From Mucilaginibacter sp. KACC 22773 (GTDB taxonomy: Bacteria; Bacteroidota; Bacteroidia; Sphingobacteriales; Sphingobacteriaceae), in contig NZ_CP117883.1 in the NCBI RefSeq assembly GCF_028736215.1, positions 2,046,001 through 2,110,000 of the forward strand: a stretch of DNA of 64,000 nt, read 5' to 3'. Below the pieces are notes generated by a model. It did no database searches, had not been told where the DNA came from, and was given only the letters and a program-made list of their open reading frames with translations. Position 1 is the first letter of the stretch. Each line of letters opens with the position of its first letter. The position numbers were made by a program, and so were the translations under genes. Shown piece by piece: positions 24,820 to 33,634 of the stretch.

Positions 24820-25299
24820 ATGATTGATGTTTTTTTACTTTTGGGCAGCAACCTTGGCAATAGAAAATTGCTGCTGAACGAGGCAATTGAGCGCATTGAA
24901 GCTGCTGTAGGGCCGGTATTACAGGCTTCATCAGTTTATGAAACACAATCATGGGGCAAAACCGAAGCCCCCGATTATTTGAACCAGGTGCTGCTGCTGC
25001 AAACTGATTTAAAAGCGCGGGAAGTGCTCGGGAAAATATTGGCAATTGAGCTGTTAATGGGACGCAGGCGCGAAGAAAAATGGGGCTCGCGGACGATTGA
25101 TATTGATATTTTGTTTTACGGCGATGCCATTATTGATGAGCCGGATTTGAAAATACCGCACCCTGAAATGCATAAACGGAGGTTTACCTTAGCGCCTTTG
25201 GCCGAACTGGTGCCTGAATTTGAACACCCCCTAATAAAAAAAAATATTTTGCAGCTAAAAAATGAACTTATTGATGACTTGGTCGTAAAAAAAGTATAA
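24820..25299 (+). CDS. folK: 2-amino-4-hydroxy-6-hydroxymethyldihydropteridine diphosphokinase
   Basis: This 159-residue enzyme transfers pyrophosphate from ATP to the pterin in folate synthesis. Motifs are LLLGSNLGNR, YETQSWGKTEAPDYLNQVLLL, the Mg-binding WGSRTIDIDILFYG and IPHPEMHKRRFTLAPLAEL. A near-consensus -7 box (AATATTTG, 24805-24812) is so close to the ATG that the mRNA may have almost no leader. The gene diverges from sppA. Confidence 0.95.
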   Translation: MIDVFLLLGSNLGNRKLLLNEAIERIEAAVGPVLQASSVYETQSWGKTEAPDYLNQVLLLQTDLKAREVLGKILAIELLMGRRREEKWGSRTIDIDILFYGDAIIDEPDLKIPHPEMHKRRFTLAPLAELVPEFEHPLIKKNILQLKNELIDDLVVKKV

Positions 25300-25323
25300 T
25301 TTTGAATATTCATAAATCTTTAT

Positions 25324-25701
25324 ATGTCAGATATTTCACCCGAACAAGACTTTGATCTTTCTTTCCTATATGAAATTGCCGATGGCAGCGATGAATTTAT
25401 TGTGGAATCAATTGGTATGTTTCTGGAGCAAACACCTCAATTATTGGGTATGATAACTGTTGCCCTTGAATCGGGCGACTGGGCTGAAGCCGGTAAAGCA
25501 TCGCATAAATTGAAACCCAATCTTGGCTTTTTTGGTATGCCGATAAGCCAGGCTACTATTCAGGAAGTTGAATTGGCTTGTAAAGCAGGCGGCCAAAACC
25601 CGGAAGAAATTTTTGCCAAATTTAACCAGGTAAAAGCAACTGTTAATGCTAATTTGATTACCCTGCAGCAAATTAAAGCCGAAAAAGAAGCCAGTCTTTA
25701 A
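25324..25701 (+). CDS. Stand-alone Hpt (histidine phosphotransfer) protein
   Basis: This 125-residue protein is mostly helical, with the phosphorylatable histidine in KASHKLKPNLGFFGM, the typical Hpt motif HxLKxxxxxxG. It has no kinase or receiver domain, so it would act as an intermediate in a phosphorelay. It lies 24 nt after folK and may be co-transcribed with it. The hybrid kinase at 54.6 kb is a candidate donor and SixA at 12.8 kb a candidate phosphatase. Both links are inferred. Confidence 0.88.
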   Translation: MSDISPEQDFDLSFLYEIADGSDEFIVESIGMFLEQTPQLLGMITVALESGDWAEAGKASHKLKPNLGFFGMPISQATIQEVELACKAGGQNPEEIFAKFNQVKATVNANLITLQQIKAEKEASL

Positions 25702-25752
25702 GGAGGTAAAAGGTTAAAGGCGAAAGGTAAAAGGTTTTTTGCTTAAAATATA

Positions 25753-25784
25753 AAAGAGGCCATCCTTAAAAGGGTGGCCTCTTT
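25753..25784 (+). terminator. Terminator after the Hpt gene
   Basis: AAGAGGCCATCC and GGGTGGCCTCTT form a strong stem around TTAAAA, with a T-rich end. Confidence 0.8.
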
Positions 25785-25811
25785 GCATTCTATGTCCTTA
25801 TAAATTGAACA

Positions 25812-25850
25812 AAAAAAGAGGCTACCTCTCAGTGAGATAACCTCTTTTTA
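25812..25850. terminator. Second terminator, toward purS
   Basis: AAAAAGAGGCTACCTC and GAGATAACCTCTTTTT pair around TCAGT (two internal mismatches). The A and T runs on both sides allow termination in both directions, and it likely ends purS transcripts. Confidence 0.7.
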
Positions 25851-25941
25851 TATTTTAGAGTTGTTAAAGCCTTTCGCCTTTTATAGAGTGGTAAAAACCT
25901 TTCGCCTTTTTCCTTTCAACTTTCACCTTTTTCCTCAAAAA

Positions 25942-26196
25942 CTAAACTTCTACTACCTTAAAAGTATAGCTTTCCATAATAAGGTTGGCCAATAAGTTTT
26001 TGCAGGCTTCGTCTACTTTGTTGTGTGCTGTTTCGGCGCTGTCAGCTTCAAGTTCAAGGGTGATATGCTTGCCAATACGTACGTTTTGAATTTCGGCTAA
26101 ACCGAGGTTTTTCATGCTTCCTGTTACTGCTTTTCCTTGCGGGTCAAGAATTTCTTTTTTGGGCATTACGTCAATTTCAGCCTGGAACTTTGTCAT
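25942..26196 (-). CDS. purS: Phosphoribosylformylglycinamidine synthase subunit PurS
   Basis: This 84-residue small subunit belongs to the three-part FGAR amidotransferase (PurS-PurQ-PurL) of purine synthesis. Conserved are KKEILDPQGKAV, LGLAEIQNVRIGKHI and ACKNLLANLIMESY. Its start overlaps the 3' end of pssA by 20 nt in another frame, so it is translated from the pssA message. purQ and purL are not in the window. Confidence 0.93.
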   Translation of the reverse strand: MTKFQAEIDVMPKKEILDPQGKAVTGSMKNLGLAEIQNVRIGKHITLELEADSAETAHNKVDEACKNLLANLIMESYTFKVVEV

Positions 26197-26899
26197 TAGT
26201 TATTTTAGTTTGAATTAAAGATAAGGTGATGTACATAAATATAACCACCGGAACTGCCACAAATTTAAAAAATAGAATCAGTATTGCCGAAAACATGAGC
26301 AGTAAATAACGGAAAATGTTTTTATTGAAGTCGCGGTTCTTGAATTTAAGCGACATCAGCGGCAATTCGGACACCAGCAGGGTACACATGATAACTATCA
26401 GTACAGTTAACGTATACGGATTTAGGATAAAGCGGGCCAAAACCTCGTACTGGTCAATAATTAATGGCAACGATGCTATAAATATAGCATTGGCAGGTGT
26501 TGGCAAACCAATAAAGCTATCTGATTGACGGGTATCATTATTGAATTTGGCCAGGCGCAAAGCCGAAAACACAGTTATTAAAAACGCAACGTAACACAAA
26601 TAGTCGCTTACGTGATTAATTTGCGGAGCCTTTAAAAACAGCTCATACAATATAGCCGACGGCAAAAAGCCAAAGCTTACCATATCGGCCAACGAATCCA
26701 GGTCTTTACCTATAAACGAGTAGGAGTTAAGTACCCTGGATGCAAAGCCATCAAAAAAATCAAAAATGGCGGCAAGAAAAATAGCGTAGGAAGCAATTAA
26801 TAAATTACCCTGAAAGGCAAACACTATCCCTATACAGCCGCTAAACAGGTTGGCGCAGGTTATGGTATTGGGCAGGTGTTTTCTAACGCGTCTCTTCAT
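26177..26899 (-). CDS. pssA: CDP-diacylglycerol-serine O-phosphatidyltransferase
   Basis: This 240-residue integral membrane enzyme makes phosphatidylserine, the precursor of phosphatidylethanolamine. The CDP-alcohol phosphotransferase motif is DGFASRVLNSYSFIGKDLD followed by SLAD (DGx2[A/S]Rx8Gx3Dx3D), with all acidic metal ligands present. About eight hydrophobic helices follow. It is upstream of and overlaps purS. The start is the ATG at 26899 (MKRRVRKHLPN). Confidence 0.94.
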   Translation of the reverse strand: MKRRVRKHLPNTITCANLFSGCIGIVFAFQGNLLIASYAIFLAAIFDFFDGFASRVLNSYSFIGKDLDSLADMVSFGFLPSAILYELFLKAPQINHVSDYLCYVAFLITVFSALRLAKFNNDTRQSDSFIGLPTPANAIFIASLPLIIDQYEVLARFILNPYTLTVLIVIMCTLLVSELPLMSLKFKNRDFNKNIFRYLLLMFSAILILFFKFVAVPVVIFMYITLSLIQTKITNDKVPG

Positions 26900-26990
26900 T
26901 TTGTGTTACGAAGTTATCAGGATTTTATTAAGTAATAATGAAGTTACAAATAATATTTACATTAAATATAACTTCATTACCACTAAAATA

Positions 26991-28625
26991 TTACGAATTC
27001 ATCGAAATCAGGAATTCTTCGTTTGTTTTGGTACCCCTTATTTGTGCCTGTAAAAACTCCATTGATTCTTGCGAGTTCATGTCGGCCAGGTGGTTACGCA
27101 ATATCCAGATGCGTTGCAGTGTTTCGCGATCAAGCAAGAGATCGTCGCGGCGGGTACTTGATGCAGTGATGTCTATAGCAGGGAAAATACGTTTGTTTGA
27201 AAGTTTACGATCCAACTGTAACTCCATGTTACCGGTACCTTTAAACTCTTCAAAAATAACCTCATCCATTTTTGATCCGGTTTCTGTAAGTGCAGTAGCG
27301 ATGATGGTTAATGAACCGCCATCTTCAATATTACGGGCCGCGCCAAAAAAGCGTTTTGGTTTGTGTAATGCGTTGGCATCAACACCACCCGATAGTATTT
27401 TACCGGATGCCGGTGCTACAGTGTTATAAGCACGGGCCAGGCGGGTAATTGAATCTAAAAGGATTACCACATCATGACCACATTCTACCATACGCTTTGC
27501 TTTCTCCAAAACAATATTGGCAATTTTCACGTGGCGCTCGGCAGGCTCATCAAATGTTGATGATACTACCTCGGCGCGTACGCTGCGGGCCATATCGGTT
27601 ACCTCTTCGGGGCGCTCGTCAATCAGTAAAATAATCAGGTAAACTTCGGGGTGGTTACGGGCAATAGCATTGGCCACATCCTTTAATAACATGGTTTTAC
27701 CTGTTTTAGGCTGCGCCACGATTAACCCACGCTGACCTTTACCGATAGGCGAGAACAAATCCATAATACGGGTTGAATAATTACCCGGATCGGTAAACAA
27801 ACTCAGTTTCTCGGATGGGAAAAGCGGTGTTAAGTGATCAAAAGGAACGCGGTCACGAACTTCGGCAGGTATACGGCCGTTAATAGCTTCAACACGTACC
27901 AAAGGAAAGTATTTTTCGCCTTCTTTTGGTGGACGGATGCTACCGCGAACGGTATCACCTGTTTTTAAGCCGAAAAGTTTTATTTGCGATTGTGATACGT
28001 AAATATCATCGGGAGAAGTAAGGTAGTTATAATCAGACGATCTTAAAAAGCCATAACCATCGGGCATAATTTCCAATACACCTTCGTTTACAATAACATT
28101 GTCAAAATCAAGGTTTATTGGTGGCTCCTGGGCTTTTTGCTGGTTAGGGTTGCCATTTGGCTGGCGCCTGTCAAATTTTTGCGGGCGGCCTTCGGCCACA
28201 ACGGCTTCGGGTTTTGGTGCCGATTCTCCGGGTTGGTTATCAGGGGTTTCGCCTGTTACGGGCGCCGGCAGGGTTGTATCATTAACAGCATCTGCGTTGT
28301 TTTGATCGTCCTCTTCCTGGTCAAACAGGTTGGTATCGTCCAAAGGCACTTCAACACGGGGCTGCGTTTTTGGTTTTAACACGCGGGTACGTTTGCGTGT
28401 TTTTTCACCGGCTTCTTCGGCTACAGGCTCGGCTGTAATTGGTGCATAATTTTGTTCAACAATGTTCTGTTGTACCCTTGCGGCCTCAATTAATTGTTGT
28501 TGTTCAATAATACGTGCAATTAGCTGAGCTTTACGTAGTTCGTCGGCCTCAGCAATACCTAAATTTTTTGCAATTTCGCGCAACTCTGAAACGAGTTTGT
28601 CGTTCAATTCGATTTTATCAGACAT
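26991..28625 (-). CDS. rho: Transcription termination factor Rho
   Basis: This 544-residue hexameric RNA helicase has an N-terminal Rho_N helical domain (residues 1-45), then a ~130-residue low-complexity insert rich in Pro, Glu, Asn and Gln. The cold-shock-like RNA-binding domain follows at about 180-250 ([19 protein letters not shown]). The RecA-type motor has Walker A ([13 protein letters not shown]), Walker B ([12 protein letters not shown]) and the Q/R-loops near the end. The insert is typical of Bacteroidota Rho proteins and absent in E. coli. It is transcribed alone. Confidence 0.96.
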   Translation of the reverse strand: MSDKIELNDKLVSELREIAKNLGIAEADELRKAQLIARIIEQQQLIEAARVQQNIVEQNYAPITAEPVAEEAGEKTRKRTRVLKPKTQPRVEVPLDDTNLFDQEEDDQNNADAVNDTTLPAPVTGETPDNQPGESAPKPEAVVAEGRPQKFDRRQPNGNPNQQKAQEPPINLDFDNVIVNEGVLEIMPDGYGFLRSSDYNYLTSPDDIYVSQSQIKLFGLKTGDTVRGSIRPPKEGEKYFPLVRVEAINGRIPAEVRDRVPFDHLTPLFPSEKLSLFTDPGNYSTRIMDLFSPIGKGQRGLIVAQPKTGKTMLLKDVANAIARNHPEVYLIILLIDERPEEVTDMARSVRAEVVSSTFDEPAERHVKIANIVLEKAKRMVECGHDVVILLDSITRLARAYNTVAPASGKILSGGVDANALHKPKRFFGAARNIEDGGSLTIIATALTETGSKMDEVIFEEFKGTGNMELQLDRKLSNKRIFPAIDITASSTRRDDLLLDRETLQRIWILRNHLADMNSQESMEFLQAQIRGTKTNEEFLISMNS

Positions 28626-28975
28626 GATATGAATTATAGTTCAAAGGGATTTTTAATATCGTAAATAGTTTTCAAATGGTTATAAAACTTCCATGTGCAT
28701 TTTGGCTTATACGTTGTTACACACGGGGTGTTATAGTAAGAAATTGATCTTGAAGCATTGATTAAATAAACATCCAAACCCACTCAAAACATTAGTTAAT
28801 AAATATTGTGGGGTTTTAAATTGTTTCTTTGGTGCAAGAAAAAATTCAAAGGAAAACGATGCAATTGTAAACAATTATTTCTTAATATCAAATTAATTAA
28901 ATAAATATCTCCACTGGTATAACGTTTAAGCTAAATTTTTAGTTTTTTTGCCATCCGAATATTTAACCCCTCCCT
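28626..28975. other. 350-bp divergent intergenic region between rho and pyrF
   Basis: This AT-rich region must hold the rho and pyrF promoters and a long leader for at least one of them. I see no exact TAnnTTTG box with a good -33 partner, no ORF and no strong hairpin. A rho autoregulatory leader is possible but not visible. Confidence 0.4.
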
Positions 28976-29809
28976 ATGATATCGCGCAGGCAGCTAATAG
29001 ACCAGATCAAGCAAAAAAAATCCTTTTTATGTGTAGGCCTTGATACCGACATTGATAAGATACCCGAATTTTTAAAGGAATATCCCGATCCCATCCTTGA
29101 GTTTAATAAACGCATTATTGACGCCACTAAAGACCTTTGCATATCCTACAAACCCAATGCCGCTTTTTACGAGGCGCGGGGTATAAAAGGCCTGCAAAGC
29201 CTGATAGATACCTGGAAATACCTGCCAACAGATACCTTAAATATAATAGACGCTAAAAGGGGCGATATCGGTAACACATCTGATAAATACGCTACCGCTT
29301 TTTTTAATGAAGATGCATCGGGCATGAGCTTTGATGCTATCACCATAACCCCCTATATGGGGAATGACAGTGTTACGCCTTACCTTAAATATGATGGTAA
29401 ATGGATTATTATCCTGGCGCTCACGTCATCAGTAGGCAGTAAGGATTTTCAGTACCTGGAAACCGGCGACGGTTATTTGTACGAAACCGTAATCCAAAAA
29501 GCCAATACCTGGGCAGGGGCTGATAGGATCATGTATGTGGTAGGTGCCACCAAAAGCACCGAATTTACCAATATCCGCAAATACGCGCCAGATAACTTCC
29601 TGCTGGTGCCCGGAGTTGGCGCGCAGGGAGGCAGCCTGGAAGAAGTTTGCAAATATGGCATCACTAAAGAATGCGGCCTGATTGTAAATGCGTCCCGCTC
29701 CATCATCTATGCGGGCAACGATGAAAACTTTGCCGAAGCCGCCCGCGCCGAAGCATTACGCATGCAGCAGCAAATGGAGGTGGAATTGGAGAAGGCGGGG
29801 GTTATTTAG
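28976..29809 (+). CDS. pyrF: Orotidine 5'-phosphate decarboxylase, type II
   Basis: This 277-residue enzyme converts OMP to [12 protein letters not shown] starts the barrel. The catalytic signature is [17 protein letters not shown], with the Asp-Lys-Asp network. Late motifs are PGVGAQGGS and [10 protein letters not shown]. The length, greater than the ~240 residues of type I, and the long insert make it the type II (PyrF2) form, which is common in Bacteroidota. Repeats of AGTATCAAGTAGC follow the stop. Confidence 0.95.
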   Translation: MISRRQLIDQIKQKKSFLCVGLDTDIDKIPEFLKEYPDPILEFNKRIIDATKDLCISYKPNAAFYEARGIKGLQSLIDTWKYLPTDTLNIIDAKRGDIGNTSDKYATAFFNEDASGMSFDAITITPYMGNDSVTPYLKYDGKWIIILALTSSVGSKDFQYLETGDGYLYETVIQKANTWAGADRIMYVVGATKSTEFTNIRKYAPDNFLLVPGVGAQGGSLEEVCKYGITKECGLIVNASRSIIYAGNDENFAEAARAEALRMQQQMEVELEKAGVI

Positions 29810-29810
29810 A

Positions 29811-29842
29811 TAGTATCAAGTAGCATAGTATCAAGTAGCAAG
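29811..29842. repeat. Short word repeat (AGTATCAAGTAGC) after pyrF
   Basis: AGTATCAAGTAGC occurs twice in tandem directly after the pyrF stop. It looks like the other intergenic word repeats of this window, but short. Confidence 0.5.
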
Positions 29843-29908
29843 ATTTTTTGTTGTGCGGTTTGGGGTTAAAATAGGTTGGTGGTTGATTTGGTTAAATAGT
29901 TGATTAGG

Positions 29909-31324
29909 TTAAGCTTCGGGTAAATAAAAGGGCATTGGTTCGGCTTCTTTTTCATGTTTATTGCCAAAGTTGATTTTTGATAACACGGTTTCGAGGGCCG
30001 GCAGCGTATTGTTGAGGTGTTTTGTTTTGATGAGGAAATTCCACACCGGTTCAAATTTTTTCCAGCCGCCGGCATAAAAAAAGTGTTTGAGCTTGTGCGT
30101 ATGCGATTGGTGCTGAATGCTGGCTTTGAAGATGTTGTTCCACTTATAAAATTCCCTATAAGCCCACCAGTAGCCATCTTCCAGTTCTTGCGCGCTTAAG
30201 CCAATGGTTTGGTAAACTACTTTGCGGGTATCATACAAATCCCAGTTTTTGGTAATTATCCTTCCCTGCCTTTCCATGCTTTTAAACAATTCGGTACCCG
30301 GGTAGGGGGTTAACACATGATAGGTTGATGTAGTAATAGAATGTTTTACACCCCAATCAACCGTTCGCTTGAAAACATCTTTGTCATCATCATCCAACCC
30401 AAAAACAAAACTACCGTTTATCATGATGCCAAGGCTGTGGAGCCTGTTTACGGCTTTTACATAATCTTTTTCGAGGTTTTGCTTTTTATTACTTTGTTTA
30501 AGGTTTTGCGGCGAAAATGTTTCGAAACCGACAAATAAACTCCTTAAGCCGGCTTCGGCGGCCTTTTCAACAAGGTTTCCCCTTAATATGGAATCTACAG
30601 TTGCGGCTCCTTGGAAAACGCGGTTCATGCCCTGCATCCCCTCAAATAAAGCAGCCGAGAATTTGGTGTTGCCTAATAAGTGATCGTCTAAAAAATATAA
30701 ATGCCTGCCGGGCAGCCTGTCAATTTCGGCAAGGGCATCGTCAACCTCCTGGGTGTAAAAAGTACGGCCTCCTTCAAAAAAAGCATCCTTATAACAAAAG
30801 CTGCAATGATGCGGGCAGCCCCTGGTAACTACAATAGAGTTGGGTACAAGGTACAAGTGCCTTTTGATGAGGTCCCGGCGGATGGGCGGAACCTTTTCTA
30901 AGGTGCGGATGGTTGAATTATATATTTTTTGAGGACAGCGATTTTTAAAATCCAACAAAAACTTGGGGAATGTATCTTCTCCCGGTCCTGTAAAAATACT
31001 GTCGGCATGCGGTGCGGCTTCAAACGGCAGCGAGGTAACGTGCAGGCCGCCAAGAATAACGTAAGCTCCTTTTGCGCGGTAATGGTCGGCAATTTTGTAG
31101 GCGCGGTAAGCATTGGTGATGTACACCTGTATAACCACCAGGTCGGGGTTATCATCTAAATTAAGTTTCTCTACATGTTGATCCTGCAAATCTATTTCAT
31201 CATCGGGGGATAGGTATGCAGCCAGCGTGGCCAAACCTAAAGGAGGAAACAGGGAATATTTTATCGGCCTCCAAAACGGACTTTCGGCTTCGGTTAAGGC
31301 TGGAAGGATCATTTTAACTTTCAT
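29909..31324 (-). CDS. B12-binding-domain radical SAM protein
   Basis: This 471-residue enzyme has an N-terminal cobalamin-binding-like Rossmann domain (residues 1-145; LATLAAYL, ILGGLHVTS). The radical SAM barrel follows, with the 4Fe-4S motif GCPHHCSFC (CxxxCxxC) near residue 175, and a C-terminal helical extension. The B12 His-ligand motif DxHxxG is not obvious in the N-domain: DQHVEKL is the nearest match. Relatives include methyltransferases and ring-modifying enzymes such as the hopanoid HpnP group. The substrate is unknown. It stands alone on the minus strand. Confidence 0.85.
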   Translation of the reverse strand: MKVKMILPALTEAESPFWRPIKYSLFPPLGLATLAAYLSPDDEIDLQDQHVEKLNLDDNPDLVVIQVYITNAYRAYKIADHYRAKGAYVILGGLHVTSLPFEAAPHADSIFTGPGEDTFPKFLLDFKNRCPQKIYNSTIRTLEKVPPIRRDLIKRHLYLVPNSIVVTRGCPHHCSFCYKDAFFEGGRTFYTQEVDDALAEIDRLPGRHLYFLDDHLLGNTKFSAALFEGMQGMNRVFQGAATVDSILRGNLVEKAAEAGLRSLFVGFETFSPQNLKQSNKKQNLEKDYVKAVNRLHSLGIMINGSFVFGLDDDDKDVFKRTVDWGVKHSITTSTYHVLTPYPGTELFKSMERQGRIITKNWDLYDTRKVVYQTIGLSAQELEDGYWWAYREFYKWNNIFKASIQHQSHTHKLKHFFYAGGWKKFEPVWNFLIKTKHLNNTLPALETVLSKINFGNKHEKEAEPMPFYLPEA

Positions 31325-31529
31325 AGATAGTGAATAAAAGTACTTTGATATACAAAGTAAATGAATTGAATTTAATTAAACAAACAATCTGTGTTATAAA
31401 TTTGGTGTGCAGCCTAAATTGCACGATACATCAATTTAGTGTTAACCATGTTAAAATATAATATATTGATTATTAAATAATTACAAATATTTTATCCGAA
31501 ATGTGTTAAGTTATGTTAACCCAATTAGA

Positions 31530-31537
31530 TACGTTTG
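31530..31537 (+). promoter_or_regulatory. -7 box TACGTTTG before the first S9 peptidase
   Basis: This is an exact TAnnTTTG match. A leader of ~68 nt is predicted. The -33 element is weak. Confidence 0.4.
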
Positions 31538-31611
31538 TCTTGCCTTGATCCTTGCCTCTTGATTCTTCTTATCGCAAAAATTCCTAACTTACCGCCTCGT
31601 AAGTTGACGCT

Positions 31612-33579
31612 ATGAAAAAAACACTACTCTCGCTTTTTGCGCTATCCTGTGCGTTGTATGCTACTGCTCAAACAAATCCATTTAAACCAGCCGATTTTTA
31701 TAAAATTCCAACAGTAAGTGACCCGCAGCTTTCGCCTGATGGCAAGTGGGTGGCCTACAGCGTATCTGAAGTTGATACGGCCAAGGACAAGCGGGTATCG
31801 CACCTGTGGATGCAAAGCTGGGACGGTAAGGAATCAATAGAGTTAACGCATGGCGACGAAGCAGCTTCGGCGCCGCGATGGTCGCCGGATGGTAAGTATT
31901 TGTCGTTTGTCTCGTCCCGCGATTCAAAAAAGGGCGGCCAGATTTGGCTGATGGACAGGCGCGGAGGCGAAGGCGTGAAGCTGACAGACATTAAAGGCGA
32001 TGTAGGCGAATATGCCTGGTCGCCGGATGGTAAAAAACTGGTAATTGTTATTGGCGACCTTGAAAATAAAGGTAAAGAAGAGCCCAAAACGCCTAAACCC
32101 ATTGTCATCGACCGTTATCATTTTAAACAGGATATAGAAGGCTACCTGCAGCACCTGCACAAGCATTTGTACCTGTTTGATGTTGCAGCAAAAAAGCTTG
32201 ATACTTTAACCAAAGGGGATAAAGATGAAAGCTCGCCGGTATGGTCGCCGGATGGTAAAACGATAGCTTTTGTGAGCAACCGCAGTGCCGACCCCGATAA
32301 AAATGAGAATACAGATATTTTTACCATTGATGCCCGGCCGAATGCCAGTATGCTCCAGATTACTTCGTGGAAAGGCCCAGATACAAACCCGCAGTGGAGC
32401 CCTGACGGGAAACTAATAGCCTTTTTGCGCTCTACCAGTGATGCTGATTATATGATGTACGATCAAAATATGTTGTGCACCATGGATGTGGTTGGCTCCA
32501 ATAAAAAGATACTAACACAGCAGCTTGATAGGCCAGTGACCGACCTGGCCTGGGCAAAAGACAGTAAAAATATCTCGTTTTTAGTTGTTGACGACCGTGA
32601 ACGCTATGTGGCCAGCGTGAACATAAACAATGGTAAAATAAGTACGGTTAATAAAGGTGCCTACAGCATTGCGGATATAGTTACCAGCATAAGTGGCAAC
32701 TGGGCTGTTCAAAAAACCGATCCTTATACCCCTGCCGAGTTATTCGCGTTGGAAGGTGGCAAGCTGCGCCGCTTAACCTTCCATCAGCAAGCCTGGTTAT
32801 CCAATGTTAAACTGGCCCATGTAGAAGGTTTTGAATCTACCAGTGCAGATGGTACCCTGGTTAATGGTATTGTTTTAACGCCCGATAGTAATGCCAAAAA
32901 GTTACCTTTTATTTTATTTATACACGGCGGCCCCGTTGGGCAGGATGAATATGCCTTTGATGCCGTACGCCAGGTTTTGGCCTGCGCGGGTTATGCCGTT
33001 GCCGGTGTAAATTATAGGGGTAGCAACGGCCGTGGCCTTGACTATTGCAAAGCCATTTATGCCGACTGGGGCAACAAAGAAGTAAAAGACCTGCTGGGCG
33101 CGGTAGATAAACTGGAAAAATTAGGTATTGCCGATCCCGACCATTTAGGCATAGGCGGATGGAGCTACGGCGGCATCCTTACCGATTATACCATCGCATC
33201 TGATACCCGCTTTAAAGCTGCGGCCAGCGGCGCCGGCAGTGCCTTGCAATTAGCAGTTTATGGCAGCGATCAGTATGTTTTACAATATGAAAACGAAATT
33301 GGTGTGCCCTGGAAAAATGCCGATAAGTGGATTGCCTTATCGTACCCATTTTTTCATGCTGATAAAATCAAAACTCCTGTATTATATATGTCCGGTTTGA
33401 AGGACTTCAATGTACCAACAATCGGCAGCGAACAGATGTACCAGGCTCTGCGGTCGCAAGGGATACCTACGGAGTTAATACTTTATCCAAACTCGTTCCA
33501 TGGCATCACCAAGCCAAGCTACCAGGTTGACAGGCTGCAACGGTATGTGGAATGGTATGATAAGTATTTGAAAAAGTAA
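31612..33579 (+). CDS. S9 family (prolyl oligopeptidase type) exported peptidase, copy 1
   Basis: This 655-residue protein has a signal peptide MKKTLLSLFALSCALYATAQ. A seven-bladed TolB/WD40-like propeller spans about residues 30-390, with repeated SPDGK motifs. The C-terminal alpha/beta hydrolase has the nucleophile S518 in GGWSYGG, the acid in SGLKDFNVP and the His in SFHGI. It is an acylaminoacyl- or dipeptidyl-peptidase-like enzyme that would trim peptides in the periplasm or outside. The next gene is a close paralogue in the same orientation 55 nt away. Confidence 0.93.
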   Translation: MKKTLLSLFALSCALYATAQTNPFKPADFYKIPTVSDPQLSPDGKWVAYSVSEVDTAKDKRVSHLWMQSWDGKESIELTHGDEAASAPRWSPDGKYLSFVSSRDSKKGGQIWLMDRRGGEGVKLTDIKGDVGEYAWSPDGKKLVIVIGDLENKGKEEPKTPKPIVIDRYHFKQDIEGYLQHLHKHLYLFDVAAKKLDTLTKGDKDESSPVWSPDGKTIAFVSNRSADPDKNENTDIFTIDARPNASMLQITSWKGPDTNPQWSPDGKLIAFLRSTSDADYMMYDQNMLCTMDVVGSNKKILTQQLDRPVTDLAWAKDSKNISFLVVDDRERYVASVNINNGKISTVNKGAYSIADIVTSISGNWAVQKTDPYTPAELFALEGGKLRRLTFHQQAWLSNVKLAHVEGFESTSADGTLVNGIVLTPDSNAKKLPFILFIHGGPVGQDEYAFDAVRQVLACAGYAVAGVNYRGSNGRGLDYCKAIYADWGNKEVKDLLGAVDKLEKLGIADPDHLGIGGWSYGGILTDYTIASDTRFKAAASGAGSALQLAVYGSDQYVLQYENEIGVPWKNADKWIALSYPFFHADKIKTPVLYMSGLKDFNVPTIGSEQMYQALRSQGIPTELILYPNSFHGITKPSYQVDRLQRYVEWYDKYLKK

Positions 33580-33634
33580 ATGTCATTTATACATTGGGTA
33601 ATTTGCTAAAACCATTGATTCTTGTTCCATTGCT

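Larger units (their letters stand above)
25702..25941. repeat. Word repeats (AAAGGCGAAAGG family) flanking two terminators
   Basis: Directly after the Hpt gene come AGGTAAAAGG, TTAAAGGCGAAAGG and TAAAAGG. Their reverse complements (CCTTTCGCCTTTT, twice, and CTTTCACCTTTTTCC) lie at 25868-25935 next to purS, so the gap is bracketed by inverted words. GGCGAAAGGTAAAAGGT at 25719-25735 is identical to the sequence at the polX end. Between them lie two terminator hairpins. Confidence 0.65.
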
